A program made the translations under genes and the position numbers. The notes below the pieces were generated by a model, which was not told the DNA's origin, did no database searches, and saw only the letters and a program-made list of their open reading frames with translations. From NCBI GenBank assembly GCA_963576475.1, contig OY754980.1:21993434-22057433 (forward strand): a stretch of 64,000 nt of DNA. Direction: 5' to 3'. Positions 1-11,232 of this stretch are shown piece after piece; positions within the stretch are counted from its first letter, which is position 1, and the number at the start of each line of letters is the position of its first letter. The DNA is from Molanna angustata (Eukaryota > Arthropoda > Insecta > Trichoptera > Molannidae).

Positions 1-2001
1 TGATATACCCACTTATTTGGTGGATGACCCCGCGGTCATTCATTTGCCAACGGTCGTTAGTGTTCAAGTGTCATTGAGAGGTTATATAAAATACTATGTC
101 GCCTGAAATTACAAGGCAAATAAAGATGAAAAAAAGTGTCTTTTTTGTGCCGAGTCATCGACTTTCATCCGCACATAGACTACCCACCTCGACGGTCCCG
201 TCTCGTCAGGGAGATGGGAGACGGAATGCCATTATTAATATTAGATTGCAATTTCCAAACTTGCAGCAGACGCCATCAACCTATCTACTTTGAATATTAA
301 TAATATTTTCAAATTGTAACCTCCGCTAAAAGTTTCAAAACTCAAACGGACGGACGGGACGGTTCCGACCTATTCAACCGTGTTTCAAGATTTATTACAT
401 ACATTCTGAATGCTGCCATTGCAAAGCAGTGAATTGGAGGTTTTAGACATAAATACAAATAATTTAAACATTTGGATGAAATTTCTATGAATTTATTGGT
501 ATTTTGTATTGTTAAATTCCTATAAGATGGACAGTTAAGACTCAGGGATTCATTAAATGCATTAACAATTTTTTGTATGCCCTATAACCCATTGCAAAGA
601 CATCGTCCTATTCAAACTTATTTGCAAGTCTTGGAAGTCTAAATAAATAATTTGTATACACATTTTCTATGGCAAAACATTTAGATACTACTGCGAGTCT
701 TGACGGAGCACGCACGAGTGAATCTGTTCCAAAAGACGAGGACAATCAACAACACCATTTAGCAATCTATTAATTAAATTAGTCTTAATTTTCTAACCTT
801 TGTGATCAGTCTGTATTAAAGTCGATATTAAAGTAATTTTTTTCGTTTGTCATTTTTTTTTTTTTTTGAAAAGGAACTTATTTTATTGTATCAAATTATC
901 TTTAGGTTTCACGTAGCATGGGATGCCCAAGAGTTGAGATCTCCTTATGGCAATAAATTCGCTTTTGTGCATTTGATTGTACACAAATTTAACAAAAACA
1001 TTCAGCAAAAGTATAAGTACAAAATATATTACATAGAAACATATTCGTTTACAATTTACGGTGTGTCGCAGGGTTCACACTTCGGTCCAATCTTTTAACT
1101 TATATACTTAAAACTATAACTTACGATTTCAGCAATCGGTCAAAAGTCTTACCTGAAAAGAAAGATAGAAAATCATTAGTACATAACAAACGTAATTACA
1201 AACTTAAAAACATATACCAAATAATACCTACTACAAAAAACATGCAAATTATAATAATTCAAATTAATTGTTAAATACCATGTAATTTAAGCATTCATTT
1301 AAAACACGATACAACAAATTGCATACCTAACAATATTTGTGTCCATGTACATCATTGGTTTCGATTGCGTGTGAAAATATCAATTTCAATAAAAATCGCT
1401 GTGAATGAAATGCAATAATATATTTGTTCCCTTCGTGTGGCTGAAAGGCGTGGTGGTGTATATACGCCTTTATCTTGTTTCTAGTTCCTTTGGTTCCATG
1501 ACTTTTTGACTTTTAATATATTATTAATGCCTACATTATTTCGAAATAACTGCAATGATTTCAAAGTTGGGAATTACTAATACTTTATAATGGTTTCCAT
1601 TTATGGAGTTTTTTAAAAAACTTCATAAATGGAAATTATATGCACAAAACTGGATTCTATGAGCGATAAAAGGATGCAGTACCTACCTAATATTGAATTA
1701 GTAATATTGTGATTAGGTACACTGATTTTTGATGTCAAATCAAATGAGTAGGTACCTAACTACATTGTCCAAAAATATTCAAAAAATTGGTTTTCTATGA
1801 AATCAAGAGAATTTTGTTGTAGGTAGGTACTAATGTCGTTTGTATCAACACAATTCTAAATGATGACCTAAATCTATACAAACCTATATCTTATTTTAAA
1901 TGTTATATTGACAAGATAAATGGTTTTAATAGAGTTGCTATTAGTTAATTTAATAGTCTTTCAGAATATTATGTATATTTAATTGAAACAATTGTAAGTA
2001 G
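1..2001. other. AT-rich non-coding DNA, no gene seen
   Basis: This stretch has no ORF with recognisable protein similarity. The short openings at 96-293 and 847-1098 have low-complexity or arbitrary translations and no paired splice signals I would trust. A T-run lies near 853-867. Moderately complex sequence at 1-400 could be part of something that begins outside the window. TACCTAC/GTAGGTA motifs start to appear from about 1680. Confidence 0.6.
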
Positions 2002-2431
2002 GTAATATTAATTTAATTGTAAGTAGGTAATAGATCGCTAAGAAGAATCTGCAATAGAACGATGTATGACAGGGTAAGAAATGAGAACATAAGGAAAGAA
2101 TGTAAGATGAAGAAAGATATCATTAATAGAATGAAAGTGAACACACTGAGATGGTTTGGCCACATGGGTAGAATGAATGAGGATAGGATTGCACGATTGA
2201 GAGGCCGGGGCCGCCCAAGAAAGGGATGGCACGACCATGTGAACGATATTCTGAAAGACGGAAATGTTAGAAGCGTGTACAATAGACGAACATGATGTAT
2301 GAGACGATGCATGAATGTTGACGAGGCGAAGAATGTGTGCCAGGATAGAAAGATATGGCGTTCGGTTCTCTCTGCCTACCCCGTAAGGGACATGGCGTGA
2401 TGGTATATATGTATGTAATATTAATTTAATT
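2002..2431 (+). mobile_element. 5'-truncated LINE with 17-bp target-site duplication
   Basis: A retrotransposon tail is bounded by a perfect 17-bp direct repeat (GTAATATTAATTTAATT at 2002-2018 and 2415-2431). That pattern is the signature of a target-primed insertion occupying 2019-2414. The inside encodes the C-terminus of a non-LTR reverse transcriptase (see the pseudogene entry). It ends with GGCGTGATGGTATATATGTA, a 3' terminus recurring in at least five other fragments of the window. The truncation leaves only the post-RT region. The family looks like an RTE-type element of insects; clade assignment is by recognition only. Confidence 0.85.
2031..2400 (+). pseudogene. LINE reverse-transcriptase C-terminal fragment
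   Basis: The frame encodes RTMYDRV, then NTLRWFGHMGRM, then GRGRPRKGWHDHV, and finally CQDRKIWRSVLSAYP. This is the conserved tail that follows the RT domain in a common insect LINE family. One in-frame TGA at 2293-2295 interrupts the frame shortly after NRRT, but the same frame continues to a second stop at 2398-2400. The copy is therefore dead though only lightly decayed. It has no endonuclease or RT catalytic domain, because the 5' part was lost at insertion. Confidence 0.85.
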
Positions 2432-2585
2432 CTAGCCTTAAATTAAATATTTTCTTTCCTGGATAATTTAAGAAACTACTTTCATATGTTACGAAGGTCT
2501 CGATTAAAGAAATAGGTACCTACGTACATTCATAAAAAGGATTTTTTTCATCAATTATTTTTGCATTTTTTAAAATTTAGTATTC
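2432..2585. other. Short AT-rich spacer
   Basis: Nothing recognisable lies between the LINE and the SINE-like block. Confidence 0.5.
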
Positions 2586-2760
2586 AAAGAACCATGGCGT
2601 GATTGGCTTGCAATAATAGTAGTGGACTGTTCCCTCGAACCGCCCACCTGTTTAAGTGTAGGGGAGTTTCGTGTTCAATTCCAGAGTTCGTCCTCTTTCG
2701 TGTTTTTCAAAAGTAGCGCGTCGGCCCAGCCCTGGTAACAGCGTACTGTGTAATGAACAT
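2586..2760 (+). repeat. Possible tRNA-derived SINE
   Basis: A region of higher complexity has a possible A-box near 2594-2606 (GGCGTGATTGGC) and a B-box-like GTTCAATTCC at 2672-2681. These are the internal RNA polymerase III signals expected of a SINE head. No second copy of the body was recognised in the window, so this is suggestive only. Confidence 0.35.
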
Positions 2761-2904
2761 CATTTCTTTTTTGTTTAAAACTTGCGACGCAGATTTTGTT
2801 GATCGAATAGCAGTACCTAGGTTTAAACCTATAGATAGGTAAAAGTCAACGTTTTATTGAGAGGAATAAAAAATGATAAAATTCATTTGGATTAGAAAAA
2901 AAAA

Positions 2905-3065
2905 ATCTGCCACCTCGGTACAGGCTCAGCCTAGTGAGGTGGTATATACCAAATAATCCTATAAAAAAAATGTTTCATATAACTTATTTAAATTGTACTT
3001 TTTTGTAATATTTTTATTGTTTGTAACTATATTGTTATATTTTGTTTGGTTTCAATAAAAAAATA
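2905..3065 (+). repeat. LINE-like 3' UTR remnant with stem-loop
   Basis: CCACCTC and GAGGTGG form a short stem around a loop containing GGCTCAGCC. An AT-rich stretch follows and ends in CAATAAAAAAATAA. A hairpin followed by an A-rich tail is a typical architecture of CR1-like 3' UTRs. There is no coding part to confirm the assignment. Confidence 0.35.
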
Positions 3066-3905
3066 ATTACCTATATAAGTACCTACCTAGGTAGATAATG
3101 TGATTTTGATCATGGAATTCTCCAATATTAAAAGTAGTCGGAATTGTGTGGAAACAATATGTAATTTTTCCAATAGAAATGAAGCTAATGATTAATTTGT
3201 AATAACAAATTTAGAGGTTTTTCAGTTCTCCAGACTCAACTTGGTATTCTTCGTGTGTTCATTCAGAACATTGAAAGGTTGATCGTTGATCGTTCATAGA
3301 TGATCGTTGACAGCATTTAAACATTTAAATTGTACACATTAAAACAGTTCTTTCAATCCCAGAGACTTTACATTCAACGCAATCAGAACGGGTGGTGCTG
3401 AGGGAAGAACAGTTTATAAAAGTGGTTAATTATAAGATAAGAAACCGATTAAAAGCTTCAATCTCCCCCGAGTTGGGACACATTCAACATTGTGCGGATT
3501 TGATTAACATTTGTGCATCCATAAGATTGTATCGGTCCGACATCGATTTGTAATCGTGTACCTAAGTGTTAATTTTATCGAACCGATCCAATTCGTTTTT
3601 GAGTCGAGGCGGGTTGGGTTCATGGTACCGACACGACCTCACTACACTCCGGTTGTGAAGAATACTCTCTAATGAGGGGACCATACCAGCCGAGGAGATA
3701 TATACCCACCCATTCCTGTGTTGTATCCAAAGGCCTTTTGTGTTATTATTATGCTATCTTTGAACGGTCGAGAATCAGGAATCCATGACTGAGCAGGGAC
3801 TACATAATATTATTATAATGAAATATTATCAAGTATTGAAGGTAAAATGTATTATTCGAAATAGTCCATTTAAACCTTTAGGTACAGATATTATAATAGA
3901 ATTTA
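3066..3905. other. Non-coding, partly GC-richer (3580-3720)
   Basis: There is no supportable ORF. The 3580-3720 part is compositionally more complex than its flanks (GAGGCGGGTTGGG, CCGACACGACC) and could be unique regulatory sequence, but no motif is decisive. Confidence 0.4.
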
Positions 3906-3909
3906 TATA

Positions 3910-3964
3910 GGTATATACTACTTGCTGGTATATACTACTTGCTGGTATATACTACTTGCTGGTA
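3910..3964. repeat. 17-bp tandem repeat, three units
   Basis: The unit GGTATATACTACTTGCT begins at 3910, 3927 and 3944, with a fourth partial unit (GGTA) at 3961. The copies are identical, which indicates recent slippage. No coding role is visible. Confidence 0.95.
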
Positions 3965-4204
3965 AAAGGATTATGGTTAATCTTTGAATATCTAATTCCT
4001 TTATATATAATATGATAAAGCTAAGCCGACAATTCAGAGTACAATATTTAGTAGGTGATTGAATCATTCAAGCTAGGATATAGGTACATATTGTAAAGTA
4101 TAAAAAATAGTATCAATACGATGATTATTAAAAGTTTGTCATCATAGATGTAAGTACCTACCTAGGAAATGATTCAGAATAAAATTATGAAAAAAAGCTC
4201 TTTA

Positions 4205-4350
4205 ATTTCTTAATATATCATCATCATCATCAGTGGCTCTACAGTCCAGGATGGGCCTTGGCCTCCTCAAGGAATCGTATCCATTGCATCCTATTCATGG
4301 CCTTTTCTCTCCAATTCCGCACACCGGCTGTTCTTCCCCCACCACCACCC
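4205..4350 (-). mobile_element. LINE 3' end fragment (EAKAHPGL tail)
   Basis: On the minus strand the frame ends with RMQWIRFLEEAKAHPGL and a stop, followed by an ATG-type microsatellite (ATCATCATCATCAT on the plus strand at 4218-4231). The ending matches the pattern MEAKARYGL-stop of the better-preserved LINE at 53.9-54.7 kb, so the two are relatives. Only the last roughly 40 codons remain. Confidence 0.6.
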
Positions 4351-4529
4351 GTTCTGCTTATGGGGACTAATAACGGCCCCTTGAAAAACTCTGAAAGAAC
4401 ACATACCTAAAGAACATATGAAGAGTCCGGAGAACTCTAAAACCTTGCAGACACTGCACTTAATGTGCCAAAGAGAGCTAATCATGTTGAAACAACTGGC
4501 TCACTGCTCAGTGATAGTGAAGATAATAG
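4351..4529. other. Spacer between two LINE fragments
   Basis: This may include 3' untranslated sequence of the downstream R1/Jockey-like element, read on the minus strand. No coding pattern was recognised. Confidence 0.4.
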
Positions 4530-4925
4530 TGCACCGAATTTAAGACAGAAAGTCTTGAAAGCCCTAAAATTGCTCTTCGTGGCTACAAGGTCCGCATGTC
4601 CAATGGGTCCAAAGAAATTCCCACGGACATCGTCGTAGAGTTCTCGTCGGTAAGTTGACACGGAGAAGTTAGTGCATTCCCATAGGATATGCTCAGAAGT
4701 CTGTTCAGGGTTATCACAAAGCTGACATGAGGACGAATCGGATAAGTGAAAACGAAAGAGATAGCTTTTGAAACTGCCGTGTCCAGTAAGGAATTGCGTG
4801 GTCCAATAATCGGGAACAATTCACGAGGAAAAAATTCGAGTCCTCACATCGGGAAGAAATAAAAATGTCAGTCTGCCCACGGAAGAAGAGGACCAGCGAC
4901 GTTGCCAAGCAACCGGCTATCTGAA
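4530..4925 (-). pseudogene. R1/Jockey-like LINE ORF2 C-terminus (RNase H/zinc-knuckle region)
   Basis: Minus-strand translation across small frameshifts gives a typical C-terminal region of an R1/Jockey-group retrotransposon. A piece like RRWSSSSVGRLTFLFLPDV comes first, then QFLTGHGSFKSYLFRFHL, then SSSCQLCDNPEQTSEHILWEC. The C-x2-C with the following E-x3-H-x4-C spacing is the zinc knuckle that follows the RNase H-like part. About 130 codons are recognisable, and at least one frameshift near 4800-4830 breaks the frame. The catalytic RT domain is absent, so this is an inactive relic. R1, Loa and Jockey cannot be distinguished from this short piece. Confidence 0.75.
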
Positions 4926-5799
4926 GGTCCGTCTCGTCTCCATCTTAATACAGGTAAATATACAAATTTTGTATTAAAAAATCACATCTAGTGAGGAAAT
5001 AATGATTATTAATAATGATTATTGTTGAAAAATGTATAAAAAATAACGTATGTAGGTATAGATACCTACTTAAAAATCCTATATGAATCAGTACACCCCG
5101 AGTGTTTTTGATAAGATTATTCGGTCTATTTTACATTATGTACCTACTGTCTTATAACAAACAAGATAATTTTGTTGCATATTTTAACATTGTTTTAAAA
5201 GCTGTTTAATTCGCTCTGTTGAGATGTTTTCATTTTCTTAACAAAGCCAAGAAATTACGCCTAAAATGATCGTGAGATTTTTTAAAAGTTTAATCTAGTT
5301 CACAATCAAACAGATGTCATGGCCCATGTTACAATATATAATATCCAAACGGATACTGTATCTACATTGCAAAACCATACTTAGCACAGTGATTAATTAC
5401 ACATTGAAATAAAGAATTATTATGAATGAGCGTCTAGAGGTTCGAGAGTTATAATAAAGAATTGTACAAATAGATAATTATCACCGAGAAGCAATTTAAA
5501 TGTTAATCATTTCACTGGCACGTCTTAATCTCAAAAGAGAAGAAGAAAAAAAAACAGATTTAAGATCTTTTGACTAAATCTTAATCTTTATTTCATTCGG
5601 CGTGGAGTCGTTTGACAGATGCAAGAATTTACGAAGCGTTTCTCGGCGTCCTTGTTCAAAGATTAACAATATTAAACCGGTATTTATTTAATAATGCGCG
5701 TTGTGAAAGTATTTTCTATACTCGGGAACAACAGGGTTGCCGGGCGTACAAATGAATTTTTCATTTCATTTCATTATTTCATTTTTTATTCCTCTTTAC
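4926..5799. other. AT-rich non-coding DNA
   Basis: No gene or repeat family is recognised. There are short TACCTAC motifs and A-rich runs near 5540. Confidence 0.5.
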
Positions 5800-6285
5800 C
5801 ACAAGTGGATAATATATTGGGGAGTTATGACTTCGCAATTTTTTAGGTAATTTTTTAATGCAGATTATCAACTACCTACTTATTATCATTTATTTAACTA
5901 TGAACGGCGTAGTTAAATAAATAAATGAAGTTTTTCTACTTCATCATTTATAAACTATAAAAGAACTCATTCGATTCTATTCAAATTTTGCAGATTTGTA
6001 TATCTAATACTCGCTTAGACCCGATTAGATTTTGAAGGATAATCTGAACAGTACTTCTCAATTTTTACTATCAAAAATTTCAAAGTGGTCCCAAGCTCAG
6101 AAAACTTAAAATTATAATTTTAAAATTATTGCTAAAAAATACATCACCTTCATAAAATGGCATTGAAGAATTATCAAGTTTTCATAGTAATATTATAAAT
6201 ATATTTAAATCAAAAATAATTTAACAAACTTATTTCATGAAAATGCTGAAAATTTTCGCTGCCCACAACTCACTCGTTTTCTTAA
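5800..6285 (+). repeat. Repeat family E, copy 1
   Basis: This is one of at least five copies of an unclassified non-coding family. Shared blocks in order are GGGGAGTTATGACTTCGCAA (left end), a TGCAGATTATCAACTA block, TCATTCGATTCTATTCAAA, CTAATACTCGCTTAGACC, CATTAGATTTTGAAGGAT-type sequence, TCAAAGTGGTCCCAAGCTCA, TTGAAGAATTATCAAGTTTT and a TTTCATGAAAATGCTGAAAA block. The right end (CCCACAACTCACTCGTTTT) appears joined by an internal deletion relative to the copies at 20 and 42 kb. No protein is encoded. Confidence 0.85.
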
Positions 6286-7590
6286 ATATGCATATATATT
6301 TTTTATTTCGCAAATATTAATTGTATATTTTGAAGTAGATAGGTACCTATTTAGCTATACCTAGATAGGTACAGACGTTTGTTGATGTGTGATAAAATTA
6401 TTTTTTTTCCTCGTAAATTTTGGTAAGGCAATGAAGGAAATAAAATCTAGAATTCAATATTTGAAATTTCGGAAATGGATATTTAAGGGGAAATATGGAT
6501 TTTGTAAATTCATTTTTTCTCGCTGTATAGTCTGGTGTGTAAAATTCACCCTTCAAACTAAATGAAGACATTGGTTATCAATTAGTTTGGAACACCTACT
6601 ATTTATTGACACCTACTTATTTATTCACAACAAATGGAATTCTACATACGAAAATAATTATTTATTAAAAGAGAAATTATTTGATTCAAGGAGAGACTAT
6701 GGTGACCCTACATATATGCAGGGCTTAACATAAAAGCTATCAACTCCGACAGTTATTAAGGTTTAGTTTTCGATGCAATCATACGATCGACTCCGTTGAC
6801 TCGTCTGAGGTTAAAATTATTGATTGTTGAAGGAAAAATCACTCTTTAAGATTACCACGATTGATGGTTGTATTCTTGAGATTTTTATGTAATTATTATG
6901 TAGGTAGGTACGTAAATTTGATCGTGATTTTATAGATATAATATAGGTATGTAGGAATCTACTGTTTAACTGACACGATTTCAAAAAGCAAAAATTGTAA
7001 ATGAACCAAGGCACGAAGGGGATATAAAATTTAAAAATTATGGTGGCTAAAAATATCCACGAGATTTAAAAAAGGATAATTGGAAAATAATAGATAATTG
7101 TTTTTATTTTTTATAACTATTTGTCATTAAAGTATGTAGGTATGTAAATGTTACTAAACAATAGGTACCTACCTACAGCAAATATTACCTATTCCTAGGT
7201 ACCTACCTACATCTATGTAGGTATAGGTATCTACTAAGTAATATTAAATGATCGAAATTTACAATTTTTCTTCATCTTTCTAATATTTTATTATTTCGCA
7301 ACGACGAATTGCTTTACTTATACCAAGGTATGACTTGACTTAGGTATCTACCTATATAGAAGTAAGTACCTACCTATCTAGATATATTTCTTTTGTTGAT
7401 ATCCTGAATAGGTAATGTTAATGTATGTTGGGTAGGAAGCTAAAATGAGACTGCAAGGAAGAAAAGTGACAATAGGTAGGTAGTTACTAAAGTAGGTAAG
7501 TACCTATCTATAGTTAGACAAGTATTTAGGAACTCATGTATTAACCTATAGTGAAGTAAGTAGATATGGTACAAATGTGTTTACGAGTTA
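6286..7590. other. AT-rich DNA rich in TAGGTACCTACC motifs
   Basis: There is no gene. Many partly palindromic stretches of the GTAGGTA/TACCTAC type occur, especially at 6895-6960, 7135-7240 and 7320-7510. This low-complexity motif is widespread in the window and common in moth and aphid genomes. Confidence 0.55.
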
Positions 7591-8345
7591 ATGACTTTTA
7601 ACGGCGTATCGGCACCGCAGCCCAATAGCCAACGGGTCGCCTAGGGGGGAAATATAGGTGGTGGGGGGAGGTGTAGGGGGGGCGTTATTTATTTTCGACC
7701 TTACACAGTTTAATGGGCTAAAAAAACTAATGGATCAACTAACGTGTGCTGCTTCTATATATGTTAGGAACTCCAGTATCGGCGAGACGATACCGATACA
7801 AACACACGTGCATTCAACTCAGGTGCGCTAAGTCCATATTAGGTACAAGTTAGGTATACTGAACCAATATATGGGCGAGAACATTGGATAACGACGAAAA
7901 GCCCGTAAACAGAGAAGAAGACGAAGAAGTAACCAATACATACATTCCCGCGTAATGAGCGCCGCTAAACAGGTTTTCTTTAACCCTGACTTTTTTGTTT
8001 TTACCTCTAGACTCCACCCTGCGCGGCGACCCTCCCCCGCCGGGCGGGGGTCGAGGCGCGGCGCGGTCCCCCTCCAACCGCCCCGCTCGGACGCGAGAGG
8101 GACCGAGACGGATAGAGGGAGGTGGCTCGGACTTACGCGAGGAGGTATTTCGTGTATTGGAAACAATGCGAACAGGGACGTCAACTCTTGAGTCCGCGGC
8201 CGATATATCGCCGTGTAACGACTGTTGTTGTGTTGGATCGGATTGTAAACACTTTCATGCACCTTGCGCGGGTTACGAGTTGTTATTTGCCAGGCGGCAA
8301 ACGCTTTCGTCGCTGGATGAATAACGTAAAAAATAACTATCGATA
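7591..8345. promoter_or_regulatory. GC-rich island, candidate promoter or 5' exon
   Basis: This is the most GC-rich and least repetitive part of the first 30 kb. A G-run block (7645-7684) is followed by TATATAT at 7756-7762, CACGTG at 7805-7810 and a strongly C/G-rich core at 8020-8130 (CCGCCGGGCGGGGG). Sequence up to about 8325 stays balanced. Three overlapping ORFs cross the core on both strands (up to 144 codons at 7828-8262 minus), but all read as arginine/proline-rich low complexity and resemble no family. I infer a CpG-like promoter or 5' UTR rather than a CDS; direction cannot be set. Confidence 0.4.
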
Positions 8346-10043
8346 AATTTATTTTTCATTGGAAATTAAAATAATTTTTATATTTTTATAATGCCCAAAA
8401 AATGGTTCAAAATACAAAACTTATTGCAAATAGTTGGTAGGTATTGAAGAAACACACAGCTACTAGGTATATATTTATAAATAACCTAGGTAGGTAGGTA
8501 CCAACCTACCTATTAATAAAAAAATGTTTTTTTTTAAATGTCCTTGTAGGAGAAAATAGTTCATCACAGTTCGTCAAAATAAGATCCGAATAAAAAAATA
8601 ATTAAAGCCAGAAATCTTATAAAAAGAAAAAGTTATAGGTAGGTACTTACCTATATATTTTTAACGGATTTATATTTAGTATATATATTTTTTTGAGTTT
8701 CATTTAATTATTAAAAAAAATTGTTACTTCGTTTGGTATTTAAAAAAAAATTTTTTTTTTAGAACTTGTTATAGTAGGTAGGTACATACATCCTTTATTT
8801 GCTATAATTTTTAATTTGACTGTTAATGATCCAAAAATAAATAAATAAAAGATTAAATAAGTAGGTAGGCACCTACTTGATTATCTCTTCTTTAATAATT
8901 TTTTATCTCTTAAAAAGAAAAAAAAAATTAAATAAAGATTTTTTCATTATTTTTGATTGCATACCTATTTCATGTTTGTATTCTACCAACATATTAATTA
9001 GTAAGAAAATTGATGCTGTATAATTTTGTTTTACTTTTACTTTTATTTTTGTTATTGCTTTGTTACTATGTACTTTTTTTGATTTTTTTCATATGTTTGT
9101 AAAGTACAGTACCTACATTATGTCGATGAATAAATTATTATTATACTATAATATACCTATTATTATATTATGATGATTATTATCCTCAAACCAACTAACC
9201 TAGATAGTCTTCACTCACTTGATTTACGTTTCACGTATGAGAGATAACGACACTATTCTTTTATGTTCTTGTGTCATTTTAAAATACAAGAACCTGAGTA
9301 AGTACCTATATCTACACCTACTGGCTTGTCTTTTTTGTGACAGATCAACTCAATATATTATCGTAAAGTGTTAGACGCGTCGACATACGTATTTATAACA
9401 CAATAAATCATATTCCGATTCTTATTATTATGAATGAGTGGAAAATATTACGGTTATAAAGTTTTGTGTATGATTTACGGCGTCATCCTTTAAAAAAAAT
9501 TATGACAAACTGAGTGTTTGATATGCAAAAAGTGTTGTAGGAAACTTTCCGAGAGAGCCGTTGCCAAAATCTCACACGACTAATAAAAGGTGATGTTTTG
9601 ATTAATAAAATTTAATTAATATCCCCTCGGAACGTGTTAAAATGATTAAACACTAAAAAATAACAACGTAATTAATATTTTAATGTATGTAGAAACCCAA
9701 AGAAATGAGTGGGCAAATAAAAGCTTTATTATTTTTTTAAGCGACATTTTGATTTTATCTCATTTTGAAATAAAACATTATTTGTCTTTTATTATTTTAT
9801 AAAATTAATATAAATACTATCGGGGTCTAGTTGGAGTTTTCCGTTTTCATAATAACCAAGAAAAAACAAAACACTAAATTCTTAATGAAGTAGGCAAAGA
9901 GTACGGAGTTCTGATGGTTTTATTTTTTATTGACTAGGTATAGGTAGGTATCAAAATATTGCCAATCTTTTCTAGATCGTCCCATTTTTTCACTATATTT
10001 TTTTCTATGTTAAAATATTCATCCTTCTTGTGTTTTCAACACA
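8346..10043. other. AT-rich non-coding DNA
   Basis: There are long A and T runs (8515-8535, 8735-8760, 8915-8930) and TAGGTAGG motifs. No ORF or repeat family is recognised. A LINE-like A+T-rich 3' end may lie at 9020-9145, with no confirming coding sequence. Confidence 0.5.
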
Positions 10044-10115
10044 TTTCTTATGGGCTTTGCAGAGAGAACAGAACGCCACATTTTTTCTATCTTGACACAC
10101 ATAAATTTGATGTCG
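10044..10115 (-). mobile_element. LINE tail fragment (same family as 2.0-2.4 kb)
   Basis: The minus strand contains GTCAAGATAG, then TGTGGCGTTCTGTTCTCTCT, which matches the CQDRKIWRSVLSAYP segment of the 2.3-kb copy at DNA level. Only about 70 bp remain. Confidence 0.6.
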
Positions 10116-11090
10116 ATTTTTTGTATAAAAGATAATTGATGTGTAGGTACCTATACATATACATATACCTATACCAGGAGCTCATACAAATTTAAGAGAG
10201 CTCATAAGAATATACCTATTTAGTATATTTATTTTCATTTTAGGATATATTTTTAAACCATTTTACTGTGAGTTGGTATCAAAATAATGTCTTAGGTATC
10301 TTATTGTATAAAAATATCAATTTTTATTCATATATTTACATAATGCTTTTCTCGAAATAAGTCCCCATATCCAGGAGACAGTATATACATATATCCGGAG
10401 AACATAAGTCAAGAGATGTAAACGATTGTGTCCGAGATTGGCACTCAATGCATTTCGCTGGAAGGCATCGGCTCGGGAATAAGTCGCGACAGTCCCCGAC
10501 ATCGTGGGAATATAATGACAAAAAATGTTGTCCCCGGATCGAAATAGCGCACAAGTTCGGGAAAGGGTACGTCTCTCAGAAAGGAATGGAAGACACATTA
10601 TCGTTCGGTTGGATACAAAACCCCGAGAGGAGCGAGTCAGGTATACAGTATACCTAATGACAAGGTAGATATATCTACTTTATTAGACCAATCATTGGCG
10701 CGACCACTATTATTTATAGCTTTATGCTTTTTATGAACTCCTGGTATTATTCCAAGTTAAAATAATTGTGTTATTTATTTTACTTTTCGTGATATTATGT
10801 CGAATTCATATATACATAGAATAGTTATTCCTATGTAGATGTTTCTTTTAATAAATAAATAAATAAATGATGGAAATCAATTTTAAATAAAAAATAAATA
10901 ATTAGGTACTACATTGATGAACCCAAAAATAGGCAGTTGATTTTATTAATTAACTTAATATTTTTCAGATCGATATAATACAAGTACCTATGTATGTCGT
11001 TATAAAAATAATTTGTATTTTATTTTCTTTGAGAAAAACACAGCAATAAAACATATATCGCTTTTCGGGTAACGAACAGGTTTTATGCCA
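10116..11090. other. Non-coding DNA with a GC-richer block at 10430-10650
   Basis: The block contains open frames on both strands (10448-10657 plus, 10317-10598 minus), but neither translation is recognisable. The balanced, non-repetitive composition could mark conserved non-coding DNA. The flanks are AT-rich. Confidence 0.4.
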
Positions 11091-11232
11091 AATATTTATT
11101 AAGTATGCACCCAATAACAAGTATGATATTTACTGTCCCACAATTTTTGAAAACTGTGTCTCTACCGGGAATCGAACCCGAGACCTTCCTCTCAGAAGTC
11201 AGATAAGTCAAATGAACCACGAAGGTCGACAA
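11091..11232 (-). repeat. tRNA-derived SINE (family A), antisense
   Basis: The minus strand carries a tRNA-like head with a B-box in GGTCTCGGGTTCGATTCCCG, followed by GTAGAGACACAGTTTT. That junction is shared with the SINEs at 29.6 and 46.2 kb. The body after the head is AT-rich and diverged. It is not a functional tRNA: it lacks a clear cloverleaf and continues into a SINE body. Confidence 0.7.

Noticed and set aside
5800..6285. Helitron classification of family E
   Set aside because: A terminal hairpin exists, but no TC start or CTRR end could be seen consistently.
7135..7510. TAGGTAGG/TACCTACC stretches as telomeric or CRISPR-like arrays
   Set aside because: They are irregular, short and dispersed low-complexity words without a fixed period or spacers.
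7828..8262. 144-codon minus-strand ORF as a protein gene
   Set aside because: It overlaps ORFs on the other strand, the translation is Arg/Pro-rich low complexity from GC-rich DNA, and there is no recognisable domain.
11161..11230. Functional tRNA gene
   Set aside because: A/B-box resemblance is clear but the head runs into a SINE body shared with other copies and no clean cloverleaf is formed.
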